From NCBI GenBank assembly GCA_031254195.1, contig JAIRUW010000062.1, positions 1-35,863 of the forward strand: a stretch of 35,863 bases of DNA, given 5' to 3'. Positions 23,036 to 29,991 of this stretch are shown piece after piece. The stretch comes from Oscillospiraceae bacterium (GTDB lineage: Bacteria > Bacillota > Clostridia > Oscillospirales > UBA929). The notes beneath the pieces are model-generated. The model worked only from the letters and a program-made list of their open reading frames with translations, was not told the DNA's origin and did not search any database. A program made the translations under genes and the position numbers. Numbering within the stretch: the stretch's first letter is position 1; each line of letters starts with the position of its first letter.

Positions 23036-23402
23036 CTGTTTTCTCCAGCCTGAGCCTGTCGGCAATCAAGGCGATAAACTCACTGTTTGTGGGTTTGCCT
23101 CCGTTGACGTTGACCGTGCACCCAAAAACGGTATTGATGGATTCCGACATGCCGCGCGACCACGCGGCGTCAATGGCGTGGCGCATGGCGCGCTCCACCC
23201 GGCTGGGCGTCGTGCCGCACTTCTGGGCCACCGCCGGGTAGAGAGACTTTGTTATGTGAGAGATGACGTTAATGTTCCCGGCCGCCACGATGATGGCTTC
23301 GCGAATATAGTAGTAGCCCCGGAGATTTGCCGGTATCCCTATTTCCTGCAATATATTCGTAACGCGCAGCTCAAGCCCCGACTCAATGCTGTCCCGGCTC
23401 AT
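23013..23402 (-). CDS. Stand-alone Spo0A C-terminal DNA-binding domain protein (no receiver)
   Basis: 129 residues that correspond only to the Spo0A effector domain. Conserved blocks include ILQEIGIPANLRGYYYIREA, HITKSLYPAVAQKCGTTPSR, the recognition helix SRVERAMRHAIDAAWSRG, and GGKPTNSEFIALIADRLRLE. In Spo0A an N-terminal receiver of about 120 residues precedes this; here only about 10 residues precede it and the ATG has GAGGTG five bases upstream, so the receiver is truly absent rather than missed. It should bind 0A-box-like DNA without phosphorylation control, either as an activator or as a competitor of full Spo0A (inference). It starts nine bases after a TetR gene ends and is probably the third gene of that operon. 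Confidence 0.92.
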   Translation of the reverse strand: MSRDSIESGLELRVTNILQEIGIPANLRGYYYIREAIIVAAGNINVISHITKSLYPAVAQKCGTTPSRVERAMRHAIDAAWSRGMSESINTVFGCTVNVNGGKPTNSEFIALIADRLRLEKTARQDNES

Positions 23403-23411
23403 CCGAACACC

Positions 23412-23942
23412 TCACGATTCCCAATTTAAGTTGGCAACGACCAGTCTGTACATCATCCCAATCTTTTTCCTTACGTCCTCTTCCGCCGTCTTTCTGTTTT
23501 CTTTAACCTGACGGTAGACCGCATAGAACAAGCCGCCCGCGATAAAATCGGCTGCCGCCGGCTCGTCGTTTTCGTTACTAGGACTGAAAAACCGATAGAG
23601 CAGAATTTGCTGCTCCACTCCCGCATCATCTATTAAATTGCCGAGCACAGGCAAATATATCTGCAAGGCCTCATACAGCACCTCCTCCGCTTGCCGGTCG
23701 GAGGCGTCTATGAGCGATAGCAGGATGGTTTCCCTCCTCTCTTTCAGCCACCGCCCCAGCAGGTCATATTTGTCCTTGAAATGCGCGTAGAATGCGGTCT
23801 TGCTGACCATCGACTCGGCACAGATGTCATGGACGGTGATTTTCGCGAACGTCTGGCGGTTGAGCAGGGAAAACAGGGCGGCATACAGCGCCTTGCGTGT
23901 TTTCTGCACCCGCAGATCCTCTTTCTTGGCTATAACGGCCAC
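23412..23942 (-). CDS. TetR/AcrR-family regulator (second of tandem pair)
   Basis: 176 residues from a GTG start with AAGGGGGG upstream. The TetR DNA-binding domain is near the N-terminus: RKALYAALFSLLNRQTFAKI, then TVHDICAESMVSKTAFYAHF and KDKYDLL. The C-terminal part is helical, with an unassigned ligand pocket; this layout recalls the DhaS-like or TetR_C_7/TetR_C_33 groups of Firmicutes. It begins 14 bases after the previous TetR gene and is followed by the Spo0A-domain gene, so three regulators share an operon. No target gene is evident. Confidence 0.9.
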   Translation of the reverse strand: MAVIAKKEDLRVQKTRKALYAALFSLLNRQTFAKITVHDICAESMVSKTAFYAHFKDKYDLLGRWLKERRETILLSLIDASDRQAEEVLYEALQIYLPVLGNLIDDAGVEQQILLYRFFSPSNENDEPAAADFIAGGLFYAVYRQVKENRKTAEEDVRKKIGMMYRLVVANLNWES

Positions 23943-23956
23943 GGCCGCGCCCCCCT

Positions 23957-24550
23957 TTACTTTGGTTTAATCAGTGAAAACGCCATTTCCAACCCGGCGT
24001 GCCAATCCTCCCGTTCCACCTGGAGCGATGTACCGTTGAAAAACGCGGCGCTGGCGGAATAGTTGGCTAGCAGGCATGTCAGTGCCTTTACATTGATCGG
24101 TTCAATCCGGTTCAGCTCTATCATACGGTTTAGAAGCTGCTCCACCGACCCCCTCCTCACAAACTCGTCAATAAAATTTTCGCTGTTGTTGTCCATGCGG
24201 ATCTGGCGTACGGCAATGCGGACGATGCGGCTCATGGTTTCCTCGATAGCCGGGTCGAAGTGAAAATTCAGCTTCATCAGCAGCTCATGTGGCGGTGTGG
24301 TTTCCACTTCGAGGAGCAGCGCGTTGATATCTGGACAGGCTTCCTGCCAGCGCGCGGAGTAATACTCATAGAGAGAGAGCAGGATATCCTCTTTAGAGTT
24401 GAAATGGTTATACAAGGAAGAGACATTGATGCCGACGACCTTTGCAATGTCACGCATGGATACCTCCTTATAGCCATTGTCGGAAAACAGTTGCACCGCC
24501 GCGTTGAATATCTTTACCTTTGTTGAAACAGCACTTTGCTGCTCAGACAC
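23957..24550 (-). CDS. TetR/AcrR-family regulator (first of tandem pair)
   Basis: 197 residues from GTG, with GAAAGGGG about 10 bases upstream. The HTH domain is textbook TetR: KIFNAAVQLFSDNGYKEVSM, RDIAKVVGINVSSLYNHFNS, KEDILLSLYEYY. The C-terminal ligand domain is helical and unassigned. It heads the operon behind a perfect consensus promoter that carries an imperfect palindrome between -35 and -10, the usual place for a TetR autoregulatory site. Confidence 0.93.
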   Translation of the reverse strand: MSEQQSAVSTKVKIFNAAVQLFSDNGYKEVSMRDIAKVVGINVSSLYNHFNSKEDILLSLYEYYSARWQEACPDINALLLEVETTPPHELLMKLNFHFDPAIEETMSRIVRIAVRQIRMDNNSENFIDEFVRRGSVEQLLNRMIELNRIEPINVKALTCLLANYSASAAFFNGTSLQVEREDWHAGLEMAFSLIKPK

Positions 24551-24583
24551 AGATCACACACCCCTTTCATCCTTGATAATCCT

Positions 24584-24612
24584 ATTATAGCAAACGAGCA
24601 CTTGTTTGTCAA
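24584..24612 (-). promoter_or_regulatory. Perfect consensus promoter of the TetR/TetR/Spo0A-domain operon
   Basis: On the minus strand: TTGACA, exactly 17 bases, TATAAT. Such a promoter should be strong unless repressed. Confidence 0.85.
24591..24608. promoter_or_regulatory. Putative TetR operator in the promoter spacer
   Basis: CAAACGAGCACTTGTTTG is an 18-base imperfect palindrome (seven of nine pairs) that fills the spacer between -10 and -35. Occupancy would block RNA polymerase, which fits autorepression by one of the two TetR proteins encoded downstream. Confidence 0.55.
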
Positions 24613-24669
24613 GATAAAACAGTAGGTTTTGCAGGGCAGTTTGACTTGATGTTCCGCTATAACACGTCT

Positions 24670-24676
24670 TTCGACA
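24670..24676 (-). promoter_or_regulatory. Possible 0A box upstream of the TetR/Spo0A-domain operon
   Basis: TGTCGAA on the minus strand is an exact match to the Spo0A box core, 57 bases upstream of the operon's -35. A 7-mer occurs by chance several times in a window this size, so support is only positional. Confidence 0.3.
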
Positions 24677-24681
24677 ATATG

Positions 24682-24714
24682 TACTGCCCGTCCGGGCTTG
24701 CCGGACGGGCAGTA
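24682..24714 (-). terminator. Strong hairpin downstream of the ABC operon
   Basis: A 14-bp, GC-rich perfect stem (tactgcccgtccgg and its complement) with a five-base loop, 15 bases after the stop of the last gene of the minus-strand ABC operon. The sequence after it on the minus strand (catattgtcg) has few T residues, so efficiency is uncertain. Confidence 0.65.
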
Positions 24715-24729
24715 TCTGCATGTATCCAG

Positions 24730-25146
24730 TTAGTCTTTTGGCCCCGGATCTTCCCCTGTGGGCTTCAGTGCGCGGGCCTCCCGGAACGCCGAAAACCCCT
24801 CGAAAGCACATCCCAGCGTCGTGCCGATGAAAACCGCGTCTGCGCCGGAGGGAGGCCAACCGTTACTCACCGAAAGGATAAACCCGGCGACGGCGCATAA
24901 GCCCCCTAACACGATAGCCATCGTCCCGCACATCTTAACGCGGTCGGCGGCTTTCTCGTCTCCCCTGCGTATCAGGCGTACCGCCGCCATCAGTAAAAAC
25001 GCCGTGGGCAGGGACAGGGCCCCGTATGGCAGCATGGTGAAGATATTGCGCCCGGCCAGCCCGTTCTGCGCCCCGGCGACGACATAAAAGACAAGGTTCA
25101 GAACGGAGAAAACGAGAATACGGGTCTTTATCGTCTTATCCGTCAT
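24730..25146 (-). CDS. Small integral membrane protein of unknown function
   Basis: 138 residues from the ATG at 25146, whose ATGA overlaps the stop of the ABC-2 permease gene; a longer frame to 25434 only shadows that gene. Four hydrophobic segments are visible (about 9-30, 34-55, 70-92, 102-118), with basic loops (RLIRRGDEKAADRVK) that suggest N-in topology. The tail KPTGEDPGPKD is polar. I do not recognise the family. As the last gene of the PLDc_N/ABC operon it may be a subunit or immunity-like partner of that transporter (inference). Confidence 0.7.
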   Translation of the reverse strand: MTDKTIKTRILVFSVLNLVFYVVAGAQNGLAGRNIFTMLPYGALSLPTAFLLMAAVRLIRRGDEKAADRVKMCGTMAIVLGGLCAVAGFILSVSNGWPPSGADAVFIGTTLGCAFEGFSAFREARALKPTGEDPGPKD

Positions 25147-25913
25147 AGCTGTTTCTTGTTGAATACCGCCACAGACCCGGCGGTAAGCAATAGGATCAGC
25201 GCGGCGCAGACAATCAGGGCGGGTGCAAAGTCCGAGACGGTTCTTTGCGCCGTGAGCAGCAAGGCATTCTCGCCGGAGAGGGTGATCGGGTTGTATGGGC
25301 GGGCGCCGGGGAGGATATTTATCAGCATCATGACCACTACAACGCCGCCGGTCAGCAACATGCTGCCGTAGATGCTCGCGGTCAGTATCCCGCCAAAAAT
25401 AACAAAGGCAATCAGCAGGATGCCGTACAGCCACATGCTGAAAAACGACAGGAAGACATGGTGGGTTTCATGCGCGCCCCAGAAATACGCCGTGTACGCG
25501 AAAGCGGCAAGGATGCTCAGCAGGTAGCACACCGTCCATATGGCCGCCGCCGCCGAGAGCTTGGAGAAGATCACCGTACCGCGGCTCAAGCCCTTTGTCA
25601 GCATATTGATCACAGTTCCCTTGCCAATCTCGCCGGCTGTCAGCCCGCTGAAAACGATTACGAGCGCCAGCAGCCCCATCTGCCCGATGTTGGAGAAAAA
25701 TTGGAGCCAAGAGTCATAAGCGGATGGTTCGGGGATGATGATAACCATCTCCGGCATCTCCCCCGCGACAGCTTCCAAAATAGCCGGAGTAAATCTCGCC
25801 AGAAGCGGGCTCATCATCCCCAGCAGTAAAAACACGGCGCCCATGATGAAGAGTTTGTAGGTGCGTACGCTTTCCATAAACTCTTTATTGCAAAACGCGG
25901 CATAAGCCCTCAT
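25143..25913 (-). CDS. ABC-2 type transporter permease (YxlG-like)
   Basis: 256 residues with six membrane helices: 20-40 (LFIMGAVFLLLGMM), 70-92, 115-140, 150-175, 180-200 and 228-248. The loop AGEIGKGTVINMLTKGLSRG (about 92-111) is the coupling region typical of ABC-2 and NosY/YxlG permeases. It follows the ATPase gene with an ATGA overlap and in turn overlaps the small membrane protein gene. Its partner is the ATPase at 25910-26827. The cargo is unknown; in Bacillus the related YxlFG is linked to the SigY system and prophage maintenance. Confidence 0.85.
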   Translation of the reverse strand: MRAYAAFCNKEFMESVRTYKLFIMGAVFLLLGMMSPLLARFTPAILEAVAGEMPEMVIIIPEPSAYDSWLQFFSNIGQMGLLALVIVFSGLTAGEIGKGTVINMLTKGLSRGTVIFSKLSAAAAIWTVCYLLSILAAFAYTAYFWGAHETHHVFLSFFSMWLYGILLIAFVIFGGILTASIYGSMLLTGGVVVVMMLINILPGARPYNPITLSGENALLLTAQRTVSDFAPALIVCAALILLLTAGSVAVFNKKQL

Positions 25914-26827
25914 TTCGTCACCTCCAGGAAAAGGCTCTCGATCGTCGGCTCCATGACTTCCAGCTTCAAGGGCAGTATCCTGCCCTGCGCAAGCGTTTCG
26001 ATGACGGCTGTCTGCGCCGCCGCCATGTCATTGACATGGAGCGTCACGCCCAAGCCGTTTTGGGCGGCTCCCTCCGTATACGGCGCGACGTGTGGGTCGC
26101 CCATAAACCGGTCTAAATCGCCCGGGGAAGCGAACTCGACCGTCAGGCCGTCCGCTCTGTGCCGCGCTTTCAGCTCCTGTATCGTCCCGGAAAGGACCAG
26201 CCTGCCTTTGCTGATGACGGCAATCCTGTCGCAGATACGCTCCACGTCGGAGAGGATGTGCGTGGAAAACACGACGGTCGTTTTGCCTTTCACCTGTTGC
26301 AGGATGTCTAAAATCTCTTTGCGGCCTATCGGGTCGAGCGCGCTGGTCGGCTCGTCGCAAATCAATAGCTTAGGCTCGTTCAGCAGCGCCTGCGCGATCC
26401 CCAGCCGCTGTTTCATCCCGCGCGAAAACCCGCCGATTTTCTTGTTCACACCCTCAAGCCCGACCAGAGCCAACAGCTCCGCGCCCCGGCTCTTGATTAT
26501 ATCGTTCGATAGCCCTGTAATCTCCCCGCAAAGACGGAGGTACTCCTTGGGGCGCATGTACGGATAAAACTCCGGCACATCGGGCAGGTAGCCGATATGC
26601 CTGTTTGTGTTTGTCTGCCCGCAGCTTACTTGCTCGCCGCAGATATACATTTCGCCGCCGTCAGGTTTCAGCAGTCCCAGCGCCATCTTCATCGTCGTGG
26701 TCTTTCCCGCGCCGTTTTGCCCGAGAAAGCCAAACACCGAGTTTTCCGGCACGGCAAAAGACAGGCCGTCGATAACCTTGTTGCCGCCAAAGCTCTTTGA
26801 CACGTTTTCAACGCGAAGGATGTCCAT
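25910..26827 (-). CDS. ABC transporter ATP-binding protein (YxlF-like)
   Basis: 305 residues from the ATG at 26827; upstream codons in the same frame shadow other genes. Walker A is GQNGAGKTT (about 37-45), the signature is FSRGMKQRLGIAQALL, Walker B is LLICDEPTSALDP and the H-loop is VFSTHILSDVERI. The last 85 residues form the extra C-terminal domain seen in ABC-2-type exporter ATPases (LTVEFASPGDLDRF to the end). The start codon overlaps the stop of the PLDc_N gene in TAATG, with GAGG upstream. It works with the permease encoded next. Confidence 0.93.
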   Translation of the reverse strand: MDILRVENVSKSFGGNKVIDGLSFAVPENSVFGFLGQNGAGKTTTMKMALGLLKPDGGEMYICGEQVSCGQTNTNRHIGYLPDVPEFYPYMRPKEYLRLCGEITGLSNDIIKSRGAELLALVGLEGVNKKIGGFSRGMKQRLGIAQALLNEPKLLICDEPTSALDPIGRKEILDILQQVKGKTTVVFSTHILSDVERICDRIAVISKGRLVLSGTIQELKARHRADGLTVEFASPGDLDRFMGDPHVAPYTEGAAQNGLGVTLHVNDMAAAQTAVIETLAQGRILPLKLEVMEPTIESLFLEVTK

Positions 26828-27030
26828 TAGTCTTCCTCTCCCCTGCCTATCGCGAAATATAAGACCGGCCCGATGATTTGCAAAACAATCACAACGACCA
26901 TCCATATTCCCCTGCTCCCGAAGCGGTAATTCGGGTGCCGGAGGACATGGACAAGGGCCGTAACCATCAGTATGAGCTGGATGATGAACAAAGGGAGTAT
27001 GATAGGCAGCATCTCCATCAATGTTTCCAT
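26827..27030 (-). CDS. PLDc_N-domain small membrane protein (YxlE-like)
   Basis: 67 residues with two membrane helices (about 7-28 and 42-62) and the PLDc_N motif HVLRHPNYRFGSRGIWMVVV followed by GPVLYFAIGRGEE. AAGGAGGGG precedes the ATG. The domain is the membrane region of cardiolipin synthases, and stand-alone copies such as Bacillus YxlE act as negative regulators of the ECF factor SigY. Here it heads an operon with a YxlF/YxlG-like transporter and is divergent from a cluster with an ECF sigma gene, so a similar role is attractive but unproven. Confidence 0.85.
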   Translation of the reverse strand: METLMEMLPIILPLFIIQLILMVTALVHVLRHPNYRFGSRGIWMVVVIVLQIIGPVLYFAIGRGEED

Positions 27031-27106
27031 TGTTATGTCCCCTCCTTAACGTGTCAAGCCTCACGACGCCCGCTTCACGGACACAGACGGGCTGTTCAAC
27101 TCTTCT

Positions 27107-27115
27107 AGTATAGCA
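27107..27115 (-). promoter_or_regulatory. Extended -10 promoter of the PLDc_N/ABC operon
   Basis: TGCTATACT on the minus strand, without a recognisable -35, 77 bases before the ATG. Confidence 0.45.
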
Positions 27116-27129
27116 CATTTTCGGCCGTA

Positions 27130-27138
27130 TGGTATAAT
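27130..27138 (+). promoter_or_regulatory. Extended -10 promoter before the first sensor gene
   Basis: TGGTATAAT, without a clear -35, 72 bases before the ATG at 27210 and 15 bases from the opposing extended -10. The two operons share this control region. Confidence 0.45.
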
Positions 27139-27209
27139 ATTTTTACCGGCTGTCACCTTTTGCCTTTTCGCGGGCATTTACCGTATAGAAAGAGATTAGG
27201 GAGGAGAGC

Positions 27210-29435
27210 ATGATGAACAGGCGTGAGCAACTGGAACAAGCGCTGGAGCGTATCCATATGCCGGAGGATTTGTGCGGCAGGACGCTGGAAGCCATGCGTC
27301 AGCAGAAACGCCGGCGTGTCTCGTTCGAGGGCTTCGGGCGGTGGGCGGCCATCGCGGCGTCTGTGGCTGTGCTGGCCGCGGGCGGGGTGATGATGTGGCA
27401 ATATGTTTACGGCGGCTGGAAGCCCGAACCCCCGCCCATTGCCGTTACGCCACCGGTTGTGACGGCCAGCCCGACACCAGAACCACCCGTTTTTATGATT
27501 GATTACAGGCCGGAGATTGTTTTTTACCCCTCCGCGGAAGGGGAACGGTATATATCTTCACTAGAAACAGTGACATTTAGCGATATTACACACCAATATG
27601 GCTCATTAACACTCACAGGTACGCGCCTGTTTGTGGATGAGGACAACAATTACTACATCCAGCCGGGCAAAGACAATGCCGCATGGGTACGGCTGCCGGG
27701 CTGGCCTGCAGGCAGAAGCAGCCTGGTTGCAACCAATGACGGAATGCTTTTGCAATACATTGCCTCGGGAGAAAAATATGAGGAAATAATTGTGTTTTTC
27801 CGTCTGGATACCATGACAGGAGTGTATATTATTAGCGATAATCCGATTTTCGCTTTGGGTTTCGAGCAAATCAGGGAGAACCCTGACGCATGGAGCTTCT
27901 TTCTTAACGCTAGGGATGGCAGCGGAAAGACCGAGACCGCCAGAATAGAAGTCACGGACGACGGCGTATGGAGCGTTACATGGACGGACAACCAACCCTC
28001 CGACGAGCCGCTCCTGCTCGACTTGAGTTTCTTCATCGACATCGACTGGCCGGAGTACCCGGAAGAATATACGCCTAGCTTCACGGTGTTCCCGCTGGTC
28101 AACGCGCGGGACTGGAAAAACCACCTGAGCGGGCCGGTCGTCTTTGTAAACGAGAGCCTCAAACGTGTCGCGCTTCCCTTTGAACCGCTTGGGTATCAGT
28201 TGATTTCTACGCATACCGACGGATATAAAGCAATGGCCTATGCGCTGAAAAAAGATACGCCTGTATTCTATGACCTGTACGTGTTGATGCTGGCCGACGG
28301 CACAATCCCGCTCAACGCGGACGGGGAATATTACCTGCTGTACAGCCTTTCAGAATATAACCTGTTTTCATACCTCGGCAGTTCTGTCGTAGTATGCAGA
28401 GCAGAGACAGACGATAACGGAGAGCAAACGCTGTTATTTGGCTTGTATGACATGGAGGAAAAACGCGAACTGCTCCCGTGCGAGTATACCTCGCTAAGTC
28501 CGTATAGGGGAGCGTATGGAGCCACCACACCGAGCGGCATGGGGTATATCATCGACGCGAAAGGCAATGTGCTCTATTCAGCCGGAATAGTGGAACAGCC
28601 GGGCATAGATAATTGGGTTAATTTTGATCTAAAAGAACAGTATCTTTACCATATGCCCTATTGGCCGTACCACGGATATCTGGGCTTCCGCAAATGGAAA
28701 GGCTTTTACATCGGTATCGGGGAAAGTATAACGGCATCAGAAAGTTCGTTCCCATTTTCGTATACACACCTAGACATCGCCGACGCGGACGGTCGGGTAT
28801 TCCATCAAACGCAAAGCGGCGCGTATACCGTTGGCAATGAATACAGTGCCGAATACAGCGATGAATACATGACCATTCTGACTCACTCCGGCTTTGAGGT
28901 GATTGACAAAGACGGACAGGTGAAGCTGTTTCCATATAATCCTAAAAAGATTCAAAACGTTGATTTCCACTCTGACGGCGAGTTTGTCTATTTCCTTAAG
29001 AACAACACGGGCGAGTGGCAGGCACTGGATCAGGACGGCAATGTACGGGACACCGGGACTTATCGGAAAGATTTTGTGGAGCTGGTCGTCTATAGCCATT
29101 CAACCTCGCGGTTTGGCCTGCGCGACGGACAGCAAAATATGATCTGGTGGACGGACGATTGTATTGGGATCGTAGGCGAGCTTGTGCTTGCGTCCTATAT
29201 GGATTTTGACAGCCATGGGGCGCAGCCGCTTGCTCCCCGCCGTGTCTATGACCTTGACGGCAATCTGCTGATAGATGATGTCTACGGTTTTATCGACGAT
29301 ATGGCCGGACCCGGAGGCGGCGTGTTTGTCTATCTCGACCACGATACCTGTGTCTTACTCTATCCCGACGGGCGCACTGTCCCGGTTCCGGCGGCTCCGA
29401 GGGTGCAGCAGCATACCTGGGGCATGGACGGATAG
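27210..29435 (+). CDS. Membrane-anchored anti-sigma-like sensor protein 1, large WG-repeat-like ectodomain
   Basis: 741 residues from the first of two ATGs (GGAGG just upstream). Layout: short cytoplasmic helix-rich segment (1-44, with HMPEDLCGRTLEAMRQQKRR), one membrane helix (45-67), a Pro-rich linker, then an ectodomain of about 640 residues. Residues 98-265 form a beta-rich insert absent from the paralogues. The rest carries repeats such as LMLADGTIPLNADGEYYLLY and FGLYDMEEKRELLPCEYTSL (WG-repeat-like), with the conserved end VFVYLDHDTCVLLYPDGRTV. Its cytoplasmic segment is nearly identical to that of the protein at 29984-31729, implying the same partner, most simply the ECF factor encoded between them. 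No zinc-binding anti-sigma motif is present. The ligand is unknown. Confidence 0.7.
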   Translation: MMNRREQLEQALERIHMPEDLCGRTLEAMRQQKRRRVSFEGFGRWAAIAASVAVLAAGGVMMWQYVYGGWKPEPPPIAVTPPVVTASPTPEPPVFMIDYRPEIVFYPSAEGERYISSLETVTFSDITHQYGSLTLTGTRLFVDEDNNYYIQPGKDNAAWVRLPGWPAGRSSLVATNDGMLLQYIASGEKYEEIIVFFRLDTMTGVYIISDNPIFALGFEQIRENPDAWSFFLNARDGSGKTETARIEVTDDGVWSVTWTDNQPSDEPLLLDLSFFIDIDWPEYPEEYTPSFTVFPLVNARDWKNHLSGPVVFVNESLKRVALPFEPLGYQLISTHTDGYKAMAYALKKDTPVFYDLYVLMLADGTIPLNADGEYYLLYSLSEYNLFSYLGSSVVVCRAETDDNGEQTLLFGLYDMEEKRELLPCEYTSLSPYRGAYGATTPSGMGYIIDAKGNVLYSAGIVEQPGIDNWVNFDLKEQYLYHMPYWPYHGYLGFRKWKGFYIGIGESITASESSFPFSYTHLDIADADGRVFHQTQSGAYTVGNEYSAEYSDEYMTILTHSGFEVIDKDGQVKLFPYNPKKIQNVDFHSDGEFVYFLKNNTGEWQALDQDGNVRDTGTYRKDFVELVVYSHSTSRFGLRDGQQNMIWWTDDCIGIVGELVLASYMDFDSHGAQPLAPRRVYDLDGNLLIDDVYGFIDDMAGPGGGVFVYLDHDTCVLLYPDGRTVPVPAAPRVQQHTWGMDG

Positions 29436-29481
29436 ATGCGAAATACCCCCGGCTGTTGCTGGGTTGTGGAGAAGGTGTATT

Positions 29482-29991
29482 ATGGCGGTTGAAAAAATGA
29501 TGGAAACCCTAACGGGAAAGGATGAACGTGTTATGGAAGACATACTCCGCAAATACGGCGACATGGTTTACCGCGTGGCGCTGACGCACACACCGACGCG
29601 CGAGGACGCGGAGGACGCGGCGCAGGAGGTGTTCCTCATCTACGCGCGGCAAAGGCCGGAGTTTCATGGCGGCGAGCACGCCAAGGCGTGGTTTCTGCGC
29701 GTGGCGATACGCGTCTGCGGCAAGCTGCGCCTTTCGGCCAAGCGGCGCGGGGCGTCGCCGCTGCACGAGAATATCCCGTCTTCCGGCGGGACGGTCGGCG
29801 GCGACGTTTGGCACGCGTTCATGTCTCTGGAGAAAAAATACAGAACCGTTGTGTACTTATACTATTACGAACGCTATTCGGTGAGAGAGGCCGCGGAGGC
29901 GCTGGACATCACCGAATTCGCCGTGAAAAAGCGTTTGGAACGCGCGCGCGGAAAACTCCGGGAGATACTGGGGGGTGACTTTGATGGCTAG
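29482..29991 (+). CDS. ECF (extracytoplasmic function) RNA polymerase sigma factor
   Basis: 169 residues from the ATG at 29482, with GAAGGTG four bases upstream; a longer frame to 29275 shadows the preceding gene. Sigma region 2 covers about 15-75 (ILRKYGDMVYRVALTHTPTR, EDAEDAAQEVFLIYARQRPE, then AWFLRVAIRVCGKLRLSAKR), and region 4 covers about 105-160 (MSLEKKYRTVVYLYYYERYS, VREAAEALDITEFAVKKRLE, RARGKLREIL). No C-terminal extension. It lies 46 bases after the first sensor gene and overlaps the second by eight bases, the classic coupling of sigma factor and anti-sigma factor. Target promoters cannot be predicted from this window. Confidence 0.95.
   Translation: MAVEKMMETLTGKDERVMEDILRKYGDMVYRVALTHTPTREDAEDAAQEVFLIYARQRPEFHGGEHAKAWFLRVAIRVCGKLRLSAKRRGASPLHENIPSSGGTVGGDVWHAFMSLEKKYRTVVYLYYYERYSVREAAEALDITEFAVKKRLERARGKLREILGGDFDG

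Noticed and set aside
25147..25434. Long N-terminal extension of the small membrane protein
   Set aside because: It reads the ABC-2 permease gene in the wrong frame; the ATGA overlap at 25143-25146 gives the likely start.
27140..27190. ECF-type autoregulatory promoter before sensor 1 (TGTCACC ... CGTATAG)
   Set aside because: The spacing between the two elements is about 24 bases, too long for an ECF promoter, and the match is weak.
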